NCBI RefSeq assembly: GCF_902833045.1
Contig: NZ_CADFDU010000004.1
Span: 186,001-250,000 of the forward strand
Reading direction: 5' to 3'
Length of the DNA: 64,000 nucleotides
From: Burkholderia sp. BCC0322
Lineage (GTDB): Bacteria > Pseudomonadota > Gammaproteobacteria > Burkholderiales > Burkholderiaceae
Position 1 is the stretch's first letter; every line of letters starts with the position of its first letter. A program made the position numbers and the translations under genes. The notes under the pieces are model-generated. The model was not told the DNA's origin. It saw nothing but the letters and a program-made list of their open reading frames with translations, and searched no databases. Positions 42,169 through 51,461 of this stretch are shown here, piece by piece.

Positions 42169-43977
42169 CTAACTCGCCCCCTCGAGAGTCTCCAGCTTGG
42201 CGCGCAGCATCGCGACGTCTGACGCCAACGACTCGATCAGATTCGCCATGTGCTGCACCGCTGCGCCGACGTATACTCCGAGGCCGTTGTAATCGACGGT
42301 TTGCAGCTTCATTCGACCATCGTCCTCTACAGCATCTTTCTCGCCACTGACGACATTCGAGAACACTGCCTGCGCTTCGTGTGCGATCACGCCCGCGATT
42401 CTGCGCTCCGCGTCCTCGCCTACGTTGGTAGTTTTCAGATAGTCGACGAAACGCAAGCGCCGCACGCCCTCGTACGCTTCAGCAGTATCAATGTTTTCCA
42501 CCGATTTCTTGATTCGGTAGTCTGAGCCTTGCGATAACGAGCCGATAAACGCCGCATTCCCTCCGTCGTAAAACATATGCGCATTTACGGTTCCTGTGAA
42601 CGTGAAGGAGGCCACCGCAGTTGCGCTTGCTGATCCACCAGCGTGAATGGACATCGCGAATAAATCGCGCTGCCCAGATTTCTGAGCGTGTAAAAGTTGG
42701 TAGGCGGCGCCATTGTCACCACATTCGACGCGAACGGCTGCTGAGGATTTTGACCAATCACTGAACAGATATCCGGTCAATCGATTTGCAGCGAACACCG
42801 AACCATAGTCCGACGGGGAGAACGTCGAAACGATGGCCCTTTCGAAGTAGTTCGTTCCCTTGAATGTCTGGTCCGTTGCCAGATTTGCATAGTTCGCGGG
42901 ATTTAAATTTCCGCTGTGCCACGGCGTATACGAGCCGAACTTCGGCACCCCAGCAAATACCGGTGCGCCTGCAAGATAGGCAATGCTCGCCTCTTGGGAA
43001 TAGAGCGAGGGCACGTTGCCCCTTTCGACTTTGATCCGTCGAAATGAAACGCCAAACGCTGATATGTTCGGTGCGGCATCCGCAACCTTGCTCACCCTGA
43101 TCGAAGCCGTTCCTGCTGGGGTTACGCCCGCACCACTCTGAAAGGAAGCATCTCGTTTCGTTGTTATTGAAGGCGTCGAAGCAACAGTGCCAATAAACGT
43201 TCCATCGGCCTTGAACGCTTCGCTCTTTATATACACTCGGCCGGCGTTCAACCCCCCAGTACTGATCTCGGCCGACACCGTGACCACGACGCCCGGACCA
43301 CAAGCAATATCGCTGGATTGATCGACAACCCACGTGCCAGTGTTGATTGCATTGGAATTGATGAAGAGCGTCCCTTCTCCAAACCCACCCTGCAATGGAC
43401 CGAATGTCGTCCCATTCCACCCAGTACTTCCCAGCTCGCCGGACCCGTTCACCAGAAGGTTCGGACAATTACCGCCGACGAGCTTTCCGCTCGCCGCAAG
43501 ATCGCCCGCAATTCCCCCGGTAACGGACAGCGTGCCACCAACCGAAAGATTCCCGGACACCACTTCATTCGGGAGCATTTTCCCGCGGGCAGCGACGTGC
43601 CAATAACCGCCGCCGTCGGAGACGTAGGTCGCCCAGTCCCCGGTATTAAGCACCTTGACTTGGGTTCCGTCTTTACCCTGCAATCCGATCGTTACAGGAT
43701 TGCTGACATTGAAAAAGTGAAGGCAGGCGTTGGCAACGACCGCCGAGGCAAGCGGAAACACAATGACCTTGCCGTCCACACCCATGTTCAACCCGAATCG
43801 CGTGCCGACATTACTAGGCGCAAGCGTCCAGTTATCACTTAGGATGTTATATCCCAGCGCAACGCAGGCGGACAGCACGTCGACGTTGGCGTTTGCCTTG
43901 ACGTTAGCAGCGCGGACGGAGTCTCCGTCCTTTCCCTCCGGTGGAGTACCGAGATTGACTTTTTGAAGTTGCGGCAT
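42169..43977 (-). CDS. Tail fibre/spike with C-terminal S74 intramolecular chaperone
   Basis: A 602-aa protein. Beta-rich body with a Gly-rich shaft (VVSGNLSVGGTLSVTGGIAG) and a C-terminal self-cleaving peptidase S74 domain from about residue 500 (GSDYRIKKSVENI carries the Ser/Lys pair; GVIAHEAQ follows), ending in a coiled coil. The domain trimerises the fibre and is then cleaved off. The middle (about 42.6-43.9 kb) is visibly AT-richer than flanking tail genes, suggesting separate acquisition. Located between M and L. Confidence 0.87.
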   Translation of the reverse strand: MPQLQKVNLGTPPEGKDGDSVRAANVKANANVDVLSACVALGYNILSDNWTLAPSNVGTRFGLNMGVDGKVIVFPLASAVVANACLHFFNVSNPVTIGLQGKDGTQVKVLNTGDWATYVSDGGGYWHVAARGKMLPNEVVSGNLSVGGTLSVTGGIAGDLAASGKLVGGNCPNLLVNGSGELGSTGWNGTTFGPLQGGFGEGTLFINSNAINTGTWVVDQSSDIACGPGVVVTVSAEISTGGLNAGRVYIKSEAFKADGTFIGTVASTPSITTKRDASFQSGAGVTPAGTASIRVSKVADAAPNISAFGVSFRRIKVERGNVPSLYSQEASIAYLAGAPVFAGVPKFGSYTPWHSGNLNPANYANLATDQTFKGTNYFERAIVSTFSPSDYGSVFAANRLTGYLFSDWSKSSAAVRVECGDNGAAYQLLHAQKSGQRDLFAMSIHAGGSASATAVASFTFTGTVNAHMFYDGGNAAFIGSLSQGSDYRIKKSVENIDTAEAYEGVRRLRFVDYLKTTNVGEDAERRIAGVIAHEAQAVFSNVVSGEKDAVEDDGRMKLQTVDYNGLGVYVGAAVQHMANLIESLASDVAMLRAKLETLEGAS

Positions 43978-43986
43978 TTTCTAACC

Positions 43987-44325
43987 CTATGGTGCAAACG
44001 TCTGCTCAAACTGCGCCGTGATCGTGTATACGTTGCCGTTCTTCACCGGCTCGGTGTACTTCTCACACACGAATCGGCCCTGCGGCCGAAGCGGCGGCGT
44101 CCAGAAAAACGACACCGCGCCGGCATGCGCATCCAGGAACGCGAGAATTGCCGAGATCTTGTCCGCCTTCCCCACGAATCGAAGGCTGTATGACGGCACC
44201 CGGTTGTTCAGGCCGTCCGCCGCGCGCTGCGTGTACCCATCGCCGAAACCGGCCTTCCGCACACGCAGCGTCGTATCGCCGCCGAACCCTTCGACCGTCG
44301 GTGGCCAGATAAACGTGTCGGTCAT
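43987..44325 (-). CDS. M: Minor tail protein M (lambda gpM-like)
   Basis: A 112-aa protein; its ATG shares one base with the tape-measure stop (TGATG). Features WPPTVEGFGGDTTLRVRKAGFGDGYTQR and SFFWTPPLRPQGRFVC, as in phage_min_tail proteins. Confidence 0.88.
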   Translation of the reverse strand: MTDTFIWPPTVEGFGGDTTLRVRKAGFGDGYTQRAADGLNNRVPSYSLRFVGKADKISAILAFLDAHAGAVSFFWTPPLRPQGRFVCEKYTEPVKNGNVYTITAQFEQTFAP

Positions 44326-47300
44326 CACCCCATCCCGTTTTTCAGTTTCCAGAGCGCGCCACCCTGACGACTCTCGACCGCGATCAGCCCCTGCACCATT
44401 TGCGTGAGCTTCTTCACGAACTCCGCGCTCGCCATCATCTGCGCCGCGTTGCCCGTGCCGCCGTCGATCGTCACCGGGATATTCAGCTCGATCCCTCCGC
44501 CCTGCACCCCGAGCGCGCCCCCGCCGGCCGAGCCCCCGCCGACCAGGCCGCCGTTCGCAAACTTCGCGAAACCGAGATCCTGTCCGCTGTTGATCGCCTC
44601 CAGCAGGCGAAGCACGCCGGGCTTGCGCACAGCCGCGGCCTTCACCACGAATTCCTCGTTGGAGAGCCACGCAGGAATGCTGTCGCTCGTCGACGTGCCC
44701 GGGCCAGTGACCCGCCCGCCGGTCGCCAGGTGGAAACCGTACGCGTTGCCGCCACCCGCCCCGAACATGTCGGACATGCCGCCCGCCACACCGCCAAGCA
44801 ACGACGACGCACTGAAGCCACCGGCGCCGGCCGCGCCAAGCCCAAGCGCTGAACCGAGCGCGCCGAACACCGGCGCCATCGCCGCGCGCGCGGCGAAGCG
44901 CGCAAGGTCGGCGATCATGCTGTTGACCAGTCCGCGAAAATCCAGCTTGCCGGTCGACACGAACGAGGTGAGCGCGTCCTCCATACTGCGGAACGAACTC
45001 GTAAATGCCTCCTCCGCGCGACCGGCAGCGTTTTCCGCGGACTCCTGATACAGCGCCACCGCACGGCTTGCGCCGACGCGCCAGTCGCGCTGCACCGCGA
45101 GCCGCTGCTCGACATACCCGCGTTCACGCTCGACCTGATCGGCCTCGGCCCGGTTGATGCGGTCGATCTCGGCCAGATACTCCGGCGACCCTAGCGTGCC
45201 GTCCTTCCGCGCGCCCTTTGTGAAATCGTCGCGCCGGCGCCGGAACTCATCGCCGACGCGGCTCGTCGCCTGGTTCAGCTCGCGCGCGTTGTCGCCCATC
45301 GGCATCGCGGCCAGCTCGCGCGCTACCTCGCGCTGCCTCTCGGACGCATAGTCCGCCAGCTCCGCATCGATCTGCGCACTGCGCTCCTTCAGCTTGTTGA
45401 TCGCTTCGTGATAACGGACCTCTTTCTCCAGCTGCACCGCACGGTCGTATGCCGCGCGAATTGCAGCCTGGTCACGAATCAAGCTCTTGTCGCCATCGGT
45501 CAGCTTCGTGCGCTTCGCGGCCAGATCCGTCAGCTTCTGGTCAAAGCCGATCCGATCCTTCTCCGATTGCGTGAGCTTGTCGGTTGCAACCGCTTCGACG
45601 CGCAACTGCGCAATGCGCTGCGCGATGTTGTCGAGCATGCGCTGGCTTTCCGGCTCGGCGCGCGACCCGCCGGACCGGCTCTTGTGCGCAAGCGCCGGTG
45701 CGTTGACGCCGATGCGCGCGACCTGGCCAGCCGATTCCGACACCGTGTCATCGAACGCCTTTTTGCCGCGCGCCGCGGCGGCCGCGAGCGCCGCGTCAGC
45801 GTTGAAGCCGAATTTCTCGAATTTCTTGCTGACGAGATCAGCCTGAAACTCGGCCAGCGCCGCGGCGACGACCATCTGCTGATTCATCAGCGCGAGCTCG
45901 CGCGTCAGGTTGTCGATATTTCGCCGCGCGCCGGCCTCGGCCTTCGCGTCTTTGTCCTGGATCGCTTTCTCGAGCGATTTGTACGCGTCCGCGCGCCCGG
46001 CGATCAAACCGGCCTGCCGTGCCTCCGCACTGTTCGCGCCCTTCGTTTTCGCTTCGTACTCGGCACGTTGCTGCGCGGTCATGCCGATGACGTCGGAGGC
46101 TTCTTTCAGCTTTTCGACGTACTTGTTCCAGGCCTCGGCCGCCATGCCGCCCGCGAAGAAATTATTTTCTTCCGTGAGCAGTCGAATGCCGTCGGCCGCA
46201 GCGCGCGCAGCAGCATCCATCGCGGCGAGCGTGCGCGTGCCCTTGTCCGCCGCGGCGCCGGCCGTGTCGATCGCCGACGCGGCCTGCACCAGTTCAGCGC
46301 GAAGCTCGTCACCGCCCTTCGTCGCATCGATAAACACGCCGACCAGCGAAGCAAGCTCTCGCGACTTCTCGTCTACGCCGAGATTTTCGGTCTTGATCCG
46401 GTTCAGCCCTTCAATGAACCGATCGAGCGCAACCTGATTCTCGTCCGTGATGATCGGCGGGCTGTCGCCGATGCCTGGCATGATGACGCTCTGCGATGCG
46501 CGCGCCGCGAGGCCCGCGTACGCATCCGCTACGTCACTGCGCGCCGAGGCCTGCGCCTGCTTCGCCCGATTGCGCTCTACCTCCTGCAGCAACGGCGACA
46601 GCTGACGATACTTCTCGATGATCTGGTCGAGCGGCGCCTGCATGTCGATCAGGCTCGACGTCGCGCTGCTCGCATGATCGCGGAATACCAGCCAATTCAC
46701 CGCGGCGCCGAGCGCCACCGTGCCAACCATCGCGATGATGCCGGGCAAGCCGCCCATCACCGACAGCAATCCGGACCCTACCGTGCGCATCAACGAGCCG
46801 GCGCGTGCGGCAGCAGTCTGCGCCACCGCCGCGCGCTCGGTCGCGGCGGCCAGACCCGCCGTCGCGGCCGTCGCCCCACGCTCGGCCCGCTCGCGGGCCT
46901 GCGTCGCCGCAGCGACCTCACGCTCGGCGACGGCGAGCCCCTTCTCGGTTTCGGCCAGCGCCGCCGCGTAGCGCGTCTGGTCGACCGTACCCTTGGCCGC
47001 CGCAGCCTCCAGCGCCACGCGGCGCTGCTGCGCCAACGCGAGGGATGCCTCTGCCCGTTCAAGCTCGCCCTGCGCCGCAGCCGTCTCGCGCGCAATCACC
47101 GCCGCGTACGGCATGCCGGCGATCCGCGTGCCGATCTCCTGGCTGTTCGCCAGATTCGACCGCGCGGTCGCGACTTGTGCCACCGCGCTCGCCTCGATCG
47201 CACGGGCTTCGGCGAGCTTCGCCTGCGTGTACTGGATCGAGCCGGCCGTCAGCGCCGACTGCATCGCGAGGCTTTCGCGCATCGCGCGCATGCCGGCCAG

Positions 47301-48425
47301 CTCGGCCGCCGCGGCGACCTCTGCGGCCTGCGCGTTCTGCAGCTTTGCCGCCGCCGCGTCGCGGTCGCTCTGCGCCTTCGTGATCGTGACGAGCGCGGCC
47401 GCGTTTTCCGCCTGCGCCTTCGCGAGCAGCGCCTGCCGCTCGACGTTCCACGCGATGGCCGACTTGCTGACTGCCACGGTCGTCTGCGCGAAATACACAC
47501 CGAGCCGGCCGGCTGCAAGCGATGCGCTGATCGTGACAATTTCGTCGAGGTGATCAGCAACGTAGACCACGCTCTGTGCCAGCTTCGCGCTCGCGCCTGT
47601 TGCCTCGTTCGCGTGACCGACGTACGCGATGATTTCCGTTTGCAGGCGCGTCATCGCCTGCCCGACCGTCATGTCGACCTTGCCGAACAGCGCGTCCGTG
47701 CTCGACCCGGCATTTTTCAGCGCGTCGATCAGGTTCTCGACGGTCAGCTTGCCGTCCTCGGCCAGCGCCTTGAGCTCGGACGTGCCCTTACCCATCCCGC
47801 GCGCGATAGCGTCGGCAACGCCCGGCAGTTCCTCCAGCACGCTCTTCAGATCCTGCCCGCGCAGCTGGCCGGACGCGAACGCCTGACCCAGCTGCACGAT
47901 ACCGAGCCGCGCCGTGTCGGCCGATACGCCCGATAGCGCAACCGCCTTGCTGATCGTTTCGACCAGCGGGCCGACCTGCTTAATCGACAGGCCGAGGTGC
48001 GAAGTGTTGTTCGCGATCCGCTGATACAGCTCGGCCGTCGCGTCGAGCGGTTGCCGCGTTGCCTGCGCGATCCGAAGCACATCGTTCTGCGCGACGGCGA
48101 AATCGATCTGATCCCGCGTGACGATCTTGAGCCGGTTACTCAGGTTCGTCCATTCGTCGGCGTACTCGATCAGTTGGTGCACGCCGAACGCTGCGGCAGC
48201 AGCCTGCGCATATGCCGTGAGCGAGCCGCGCGCGGCCTCGATCGCGCGCACGGTCACTTGCACGCTCGACGCGTTGGACGCGAACGCCGCGTCAGCCGCG
48301 CGGCCCCCATCCCGGACCGCGTTGAAATAGCCGCTGGCCGTCGACCCGAGCTGCTGCATGCGTCGGTCGTACTGGGTCGTATTCGCGGTAACGCTGACGA
48401 TCAGCTCGCGGAGACTCGTTCCCAT
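44325..48425 (-). CDS. Tail length tape-measure protein
   Basis: A 1366-aa protein. N-terminal tape-measure domain (SVTANTTQYDRRMQQL; LARGMGKGTSELKALAEDGKLTV-like core at about 200-240), long Ala/Glu/Arg coiled coils, hydrophobic segments near 555-580 (GGLPGIIAMVGTVALGAAVNWLVF) and a Gly-rich C-terminal region. It sets tail length and helps DNA entry. The length suggests a longer tail than lambda's, if the usual proportionality holds. Confidence 0.92.
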   Translation of the reverse strand: MGTSLRELIVSVTANTTQYDRRMQQLGSTASGYFNAVRDGGRAADAAFASNASSVQVTVRAIEAARGSLTAYAQAAAAAFGVHQLIEYADEWTNLSNRLKIVTRDQIDFAVAQNDVLRIAQATRQPLDATAELYQRIANNTSHLGLSIKQVGPLVETISKAVALSGVSADTARLGIVQLGQAFASGQLRGQDLKSVLEELPGVADAIARGMGKGTSELKALAEDGKLTVENLIDALKNAGSSTDALFGKVDMTVGQAMTRLQTEIIAYVGHANEATGASAKLAQSVVYVADHLDEIVTISASLAAGRLGVYFAQTTVAVSKSAIAWNVERQALLAKAQAENAAALVTITKAQSDRDAAAAKLQNAQAAEVAAAAELAGMRAMRESLAMQSALTAGSIQYTQAKLAEARAIEASAVAQVATARSNLANSQEIGTRIAGMPYAAVIARETAAAQGELERAEASLALAQQRRVALEAAAAKGTVDQTRYAAALAETEKGLAVAEREVAAATQARERAERGATAATAGLAAATERAAVAQTAAARAGSLMRTVGSGLLSVMGGLPGIIAMVGTVALGAAVNWLVFRDHASSATSSLIDMQAPLDQIIEKYRQLSPLLQEVERNRAKQAQASARSDVADAYAGLAARASQSVIMPGIGDSPPIITDENQVALDRFIEGLNRIKTENLGVDEKSRELASLVGVFIDATKGGDELRAELVQAASAIDTAGAAADKGTRTLAAMDAAARAAADGIRLLTEENNFFAGGMAAEAWNKYVEKLKEASDVIGMTAQQRAEYEAKTKGANSAEARQAGLIAGRADAYKSLEKAIQDKDAKAEAGARRNIDNLTRELALMNQQMVVAAALAEFQADLVSKKFEKFGFNADAALAAAAARGKKAFDDTVSESAGQVARIGVNAPALAHKSRSGGSRAEPESQRMLDNIAQRIAQLRVEAVATDKLTQSEKDRIGFDQKLTDLAAKRTKLTDGDKSLIRDQAAIRAAYDRAVQLEKEVRYHEAINKLKERSAQIDAELADYASERQREVARELAAMPMGDNARELNQATSRVGDEFRRRRDDFTKGARKDGTLGSPEYLAEIDRINRAEADQVERERGYVEQRLAVQRDWRVGASRAVALYQESAENAAGRAEEAFTSSFRSMEDALTSFVSTGKLDFRGLVNSMIADLARFAARAAMAPVFGALGSALGLGAAGAGGFSASSLLGGVAGGMSDMFGAGGGNAYGFHLATGGRVTGPGTSTSDSIPAWLSNEEFVVKAAAVRKPGVLRLLEAINSGQDLGFAKFANGGLVGGGSAGGGALGVQGGGIELNIPVTIDGGTGNAAQMMASAEFVKKLTQMVQGLIAVESRQGGALWKLKNGMG

Positions 48426-48438
48426 ATTTTCTATCCAC

Positions 48439-49181
48439 CTACTTTACCAATCTCATTAGGCCTGCGAAGAAAGGATCATCGGCGACCTCCTGAGCCTCCG
48501 GCGACTCGCCCGACCAGTTCGGCATCATGTCGGCCACCTTGACCTTCGCACCCTGCGCCTGGAACACAGCCGACGCAACCATCGCGGCATGAAGGTCGTA
48601 ACGATCATCGGCGATCGGCGACTCGGCGTCGAACGCCTGCCACAAGGCGAATTCCGAGGTCGACATATCGGCGCGCAGCTCGGCAAGCGTCCGGCCGAGC
48701 CGCAGCGCCAACGTCAGTTCGAGTCGGAGATCGGGGTTTCGGCGGAGGCTTTTTTTGCATCGTCCTCCGCGTCGGCTTTCATATTGCCGAGTTCGAGCGC
48801 CGTATTGACGATGCGTTCGTGCGCCGCTCCGAATGCCGACGCGACCTCCTGCGCGTCCCCGTCCTCGAATTCGCGACGCCAGCCAGCGGCCGTCTCGACA
48901 TAGAGCACGCGCACGAACAACCGCGCGGAGGCGAGCACGTGCTCGTCCGGGCGGACACGCGAATACTTGGCGCGGGCCGTTTCCTCGTCGTCTCCCGGCT
49001 CGACGCCGGCAGCGAGGCGCAGCGGCTCGAGCCAGAACGCGCGGTCCTCGAGCAACGGCTCGCGCACCGCAACCGTCACGTCGCCCCATTCCGGCATCGG
49101 CACCATCTCGTGGCGCCAGCCGGCCAACGGGTTGAGAATCGCGGCACGCAGCGTGCCAGCGACCATCGGAGTTTTCGTCAT
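48439..49181 (-). CDS. Tail assembly chaperone G-T fusion by -1 ribosomal frameshift
   Basis: Reading G from 49181 and slipping -1 on A AAA AAA (48750-48756) continues as SLRRNPDLRLELTLALRLGR... for 103 further residues, giving a 247-aa product ending at 48439. The extension resembles phage tail assembly protein T (AELRADMSTSEFALWQAFDAE), has no start of its own and fills the gap between G and the tape measure. Same organisation and slip type as lambda G/GT. Confidence 0.82.
48714..49181 (-). CDS. Tail assembly chaperone G
   Basis: A 155-aa protein from the ATG at 49181. Acidic protein between tail tube and tape measure; its final 12 codons follow the A7 slippery site. It binds the tape measure and recruits tail-tube protein during assembly, by analogy with lambda gpG. 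Confidence 0.85.
   Translation of the reverse strand: MTKTPMVAGTLRAAILNPLAGWRHEMVPMPEWGDVTVAVREPLLEDRAFWLEPLRLAAGVEPGDDEETARAKYSRVRPDEHVLASARLFVRVLYVETAAGWRREFEDGDAQEVASAFGAAHERIVNTALELGNMKADAEDDAKKASAETPISDSN
48750..48756 (-). promoter_or_regulatory. -1 frameshift slippery heptamer
   Basis: A AAA AAA in the G frame (GCA AAA AAA GCC). Both decoding tRNAs can re-pair after a -1 slip. Confidence 0.8.
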
Positions 49182-49209
49182 CACTCTTTCCTTTCGCTTT
49201 TGAGATCGA

Positions 49210-49674
49210 TTAACCCGCCGGTACGGCCGGCGGCGGCACTTCCTTCGGCGAGCCGCTGACACGGACGCTGTAGGTCGACGTCACGATGCCGTCGACGCCA
49301 GCCGACCAGGTGTACTGACGCACCATGCCGATGAACAGGAATTGCGACTTGTCGCGGAAAGTCACGCGGAACACGTACTTGTCGCCCGTGCCGCGCGCCC
49401 TGCGGAGAATTAGCTGGCCGGCGTCGTCCGACGAATAGTTGCCGTCGACCGAAAACTCGCCCGGATCAGCCAGGCCGAGCTCCGATTCCTTTTCCTCGCT
49501 TTCCAGGGTCGTTGCATCGATTTCGGCCGATTGACCACCCTGCCAGTTGATCGTTTTGGTCGTCGTCCCGAGATCGACGAAAACGAGCGTGTTATCGTCG
49601 AGATCCGCCGAAACCGTTTTCGAGATCTCGACCTTCGTACCTTGCGCCTTGATGCGCTTGCTCTTCTCGGCCAT
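49210..49674 (-). CDS. Major tail (tube) protein
   Basis: A 154-aa protein from the ATG at 49674 with AGGGG upstream. Beta-rich, with a tube-like fold (INWQGGQSAEIDATTLESEEKE; VTSTYSVRVSGSPKEV). Its place before G/GT is that of the tube protein in lambda-like siphoviruses. A terminator hairpin directly precedes it. Confidence 0.85.
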   Translation of the reverse strand: MAEKSKRIKAQGTKVEISKTVSADLDDNTLVFVDLGTTTKTINWQGGQSAEIDATTLESEEKESELGLADPGEFSVDGNYSSDDAGQLILRRARGTGDKYVFRVTFRDKSQFLFIGMVRQYTWSAGVDGIVTSTYSVRVSGSPKEVPPPAVPAG

Positions 49675-49683
49675 AAGCCCCTC

Positions 49684-49714
49684 ATAAAAAAGAAAGGCCC
49701 GCGCGAGGCGGGCC
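49684..49714 (-). terminator. Intrinsic terminator upstream of the tail tube gene
   Basis: Stem GGCCCGC / GCGGGCC with 5-nt loop, then TTTCTTTTTT on the minus strand. Confidence 0.75.
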
Positions 49715-49733
49715 GTACACACATCGGATTCCG

Positions 49734-50078
49734 TCAGAATTCAACGGATATTTCGAGGCTCACCCGAAAATCCCCGGAATCGCTCGAATAGTCGTCGGGC
49801 AGGTCATTCACCCCGCCGACAGAAAACTGCTCGGCCGCGTACGCGCGTTCGATTACCCGATCGGCAAGCGCGTCGGCGTCTGTATACGTACTGGCATAGG
49901 CGTCGATCTGATACACCCCCGACTTGCCGCCAGTCGCTCCCCCGATGGCCATGTCGCGCGCACCGCTCACTCGCGACACCACGTAATACGGTGATTTCGC
50001 TCCTGTGGCCGCGGCGCCGGCATAGCCCTTCGCAGCGCCCACCGAGCCGATCGCATTGCGGACAACGAGAGCACTCAC
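49734..50078 (-). CDS. Tail completion/terminator protein (DUF3168, gp17-like)
   Basis: A 114-aa protein, GTG start at 50078 inside the gp10 stop (GTGA). Features SPYYVVSRVSG, QIDAYASTYTDADALADRV and the C-terminal FRVSLEISVEF. It closes the tail top or joins head and tail. Confidence 0.83.
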   Translation of the reverse strand: MSALVVRNAIGSVGAAKGYAGAAATGAKSPYYVVSRVSGARDMAIGGATGGKSGVYQIDAYASTYTDADALADRVIERAYAAEQFSVGGVNDLPDDYSSDSGDFRVSLEISVEF

Positions 50079-50497
50079 CGGCCACCCCCGATCACCGCGT
50101 CGATCGCGCGCGCGATCTCAGTACGAATCGCACCCTCGGCCTGACCGATCGACTCGTCGAACGCCGGTCGCACGAACGGCTGCGCCCGCATATGCGGCGT
50201 GCCGAGCTCGACGAAACGCCAGTAAAACGCGTTGCTGGGTGAATCGCCCTTGCCCTTCGTCCGCACGCGCACACCCGCCGTCGCGATACCGGGTGCGTCC
50301 TTCTGCCGAAGCGCGGCCGAGACGATGTTTCGCCGCAGCTTTCCTGTTTTCTTCGGCGCGCGTGCGCGTGCCTCGTCTCGGATCACCTTCGCCCCGGCCA
50401 CGGTCGCACGCCTGAGCGCCTTCGTCGACTGCGCTTTCGCAAGCTTCCCGAAATCGGCACGCAGGTCGGACAGCCCCAGAATCTGCACACTAGACAT
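50075..50497 (-). CDS. HK97 gp10-like tail/neck protein
   Basis: A 140-aa protein with the gp10 signature: RRATVAGAKVIRDEARARAPKKTGKLRRNI and FYWRFVELGTPHMRAQPFVRPAFD. It overlaps its neighbours by 4 and 8 nt in the connector operon. Confidence 0.88.
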   Translation of the reverse strand: MSSVQILGLSDLRADFGKLAKAQSTKALRRATVAGAKVIRDEARARAPKKTGKLRRNIVSAALRQKDAPGIATAGVRVRTKGKGDSPSNAFYWRFVELGTPHMRAQPFVRPAFDESIGQAEGAIRTEIARAIDAVIGGGR

Positions 50498-50816
50498 ACT
50501 TCTCCCCCACCTTCACCGACAGATCGAGATACCCGCGCTTGCGCGATGGCAGGACCGCCGTAATGTCGTACAACCTGCCGTCGTAACGTACGCGCATCTG
50601 CTCGTCGATACCGGCCCGGTAACGGATGCGCATGCTGGCCACCGCTGAGCCCCGGACAGCACCTGAAACGACATGCTCTTTCCCGCTGATAAACAGCACG
50701 TCAGCCCAAGGCCTCGAATGCTCGACCCACGCATCCGGCAATGGCTCGTCGTTCTCGTTTACTGCACCACTTCGGCGCTCGATCACGATTCGCTCGTTTC
50801 GTTTTCCCGCACGCAT
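50490..50816 (-). CDS. Head closure / head-tail adaptor protein
   Basis: A 108-aa protein from the ATG at 50816. Beta-barrel adaptor type (RNERIVIERRSGAVNENDEPLPDAWVE; MRVRYDGRLYDITAVLPSRKRGYLDL). Confidence 0.85.
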   Translation of the reverse strand: MRAGKRNERIVIERRSGAVNENDEPLPDAWVEHSRPWADVLFISGKEHVVSGAVRGSAVASMRIRYRAGIDEQMRVRYDGRLYDITAVLPSRKRGYLDLSVKVGEKYV

Positions 50817-50826
50817 ACGGTCCTCG

Positions 50827-51411
50827 CTAAATGCCGACGATCGCGTGACGCGCGATGAGCCGGTTCGTGAAATCCTCACTAAGCGAACTGACCGTGCCGT
50901 CGAGCTCCGATTCGCGATGCGCGGATAGCGTGCCGAGCTGCAGCAGCATCCACGCAACGAGCGATTCGGGCACAGCATCGGGCGTCTCGAATGCACCGCA
51001 ACGAAATCGCACCTCGACATCCTCGCCATATGGGAACGATTTTCGGGAAACGAGATACGCCCGGTCCATCACTCGGTACGCTGCCGGCGGCAAGGTCTGC
51101 CGCACGCCGGCCTCGTCCGTATATGACACGCCGATGATCTCGATCACGTCGTTCCACAGGAGAATGCGATCCGACGGAAACGAGTCAACCCGCACCCGAC
51201 ACTCCTGCGGAAGCAAAGGGCGGGACAACGCCGCCTCGAGCGCCTCGCGCGCCGCGACGATATTCCCCGTCAGCAGAACATCCTCGTCGTCGCCATCAAT
51301 TCGGCAGTGCTCGCGCGCCAGGTCGAGCGTGATCACTTCCTCGGCGGGCCGCTTCATCACGTCGACGCGGCCCGCCGCGACACGCAGCGGATATGCCAAC
51401 TGGTCGGCCAT
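50827..51411 (-). CDS. Head-tail connector protein (HK97 gp6-like)
   Basis: A 194-aa protein with gp6/QLRG-type features: ITLDLAREHCRIDGDDEDVLLTGNIVAAREALEAALSRPLL and, at the end, VAWMLLQLGTLSAHRE. It forms the ring below the portal. Confidence 0.85.
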   Translation of the reverse strand: MADQLAYPLRVAAGRVDVMKRPAEEVITLDLAREHCRIDGDDEDVLLTGNIVAAREALEAALSRPLLPQECRVRVDSFPSDRILLWNDVIEIIGVSYTDEAGVRQTLPPAAYRVMDRAYLVSRKSFPYGEDVEVRFRCGAFETPDAVPESLVAWMLLQLGTLSAHRESELDGTVSSLSEDFTNRLIARHAIVGI

Positions 51412-51433
51412 TTATTCCTCACGTCGAATGTGC

Positions 51434-51454
51434 GGCCGCCACTACGTGGCGGCC
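51434..51454. repeat. Hairpin between capsid and connector genes
   Basis: GGCCGCCAC, TAC, GTGGCGGCC: a 9-bp perfect stem with 3-nt loop but no T-tract. Probable mRNA processing or stabilising hairpin at the 3' end of the capsid message. Confidence 0.55.
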
Positions 51455-51461
51455 CCGTTGA

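Noticed and set aside
48757-49089. Independent gene for the T part of the tail chaperone
   Set aside because: Upstream of the slip site this frame is an Arg-rich shadow of G. Only the part after the slip site is protein-like.
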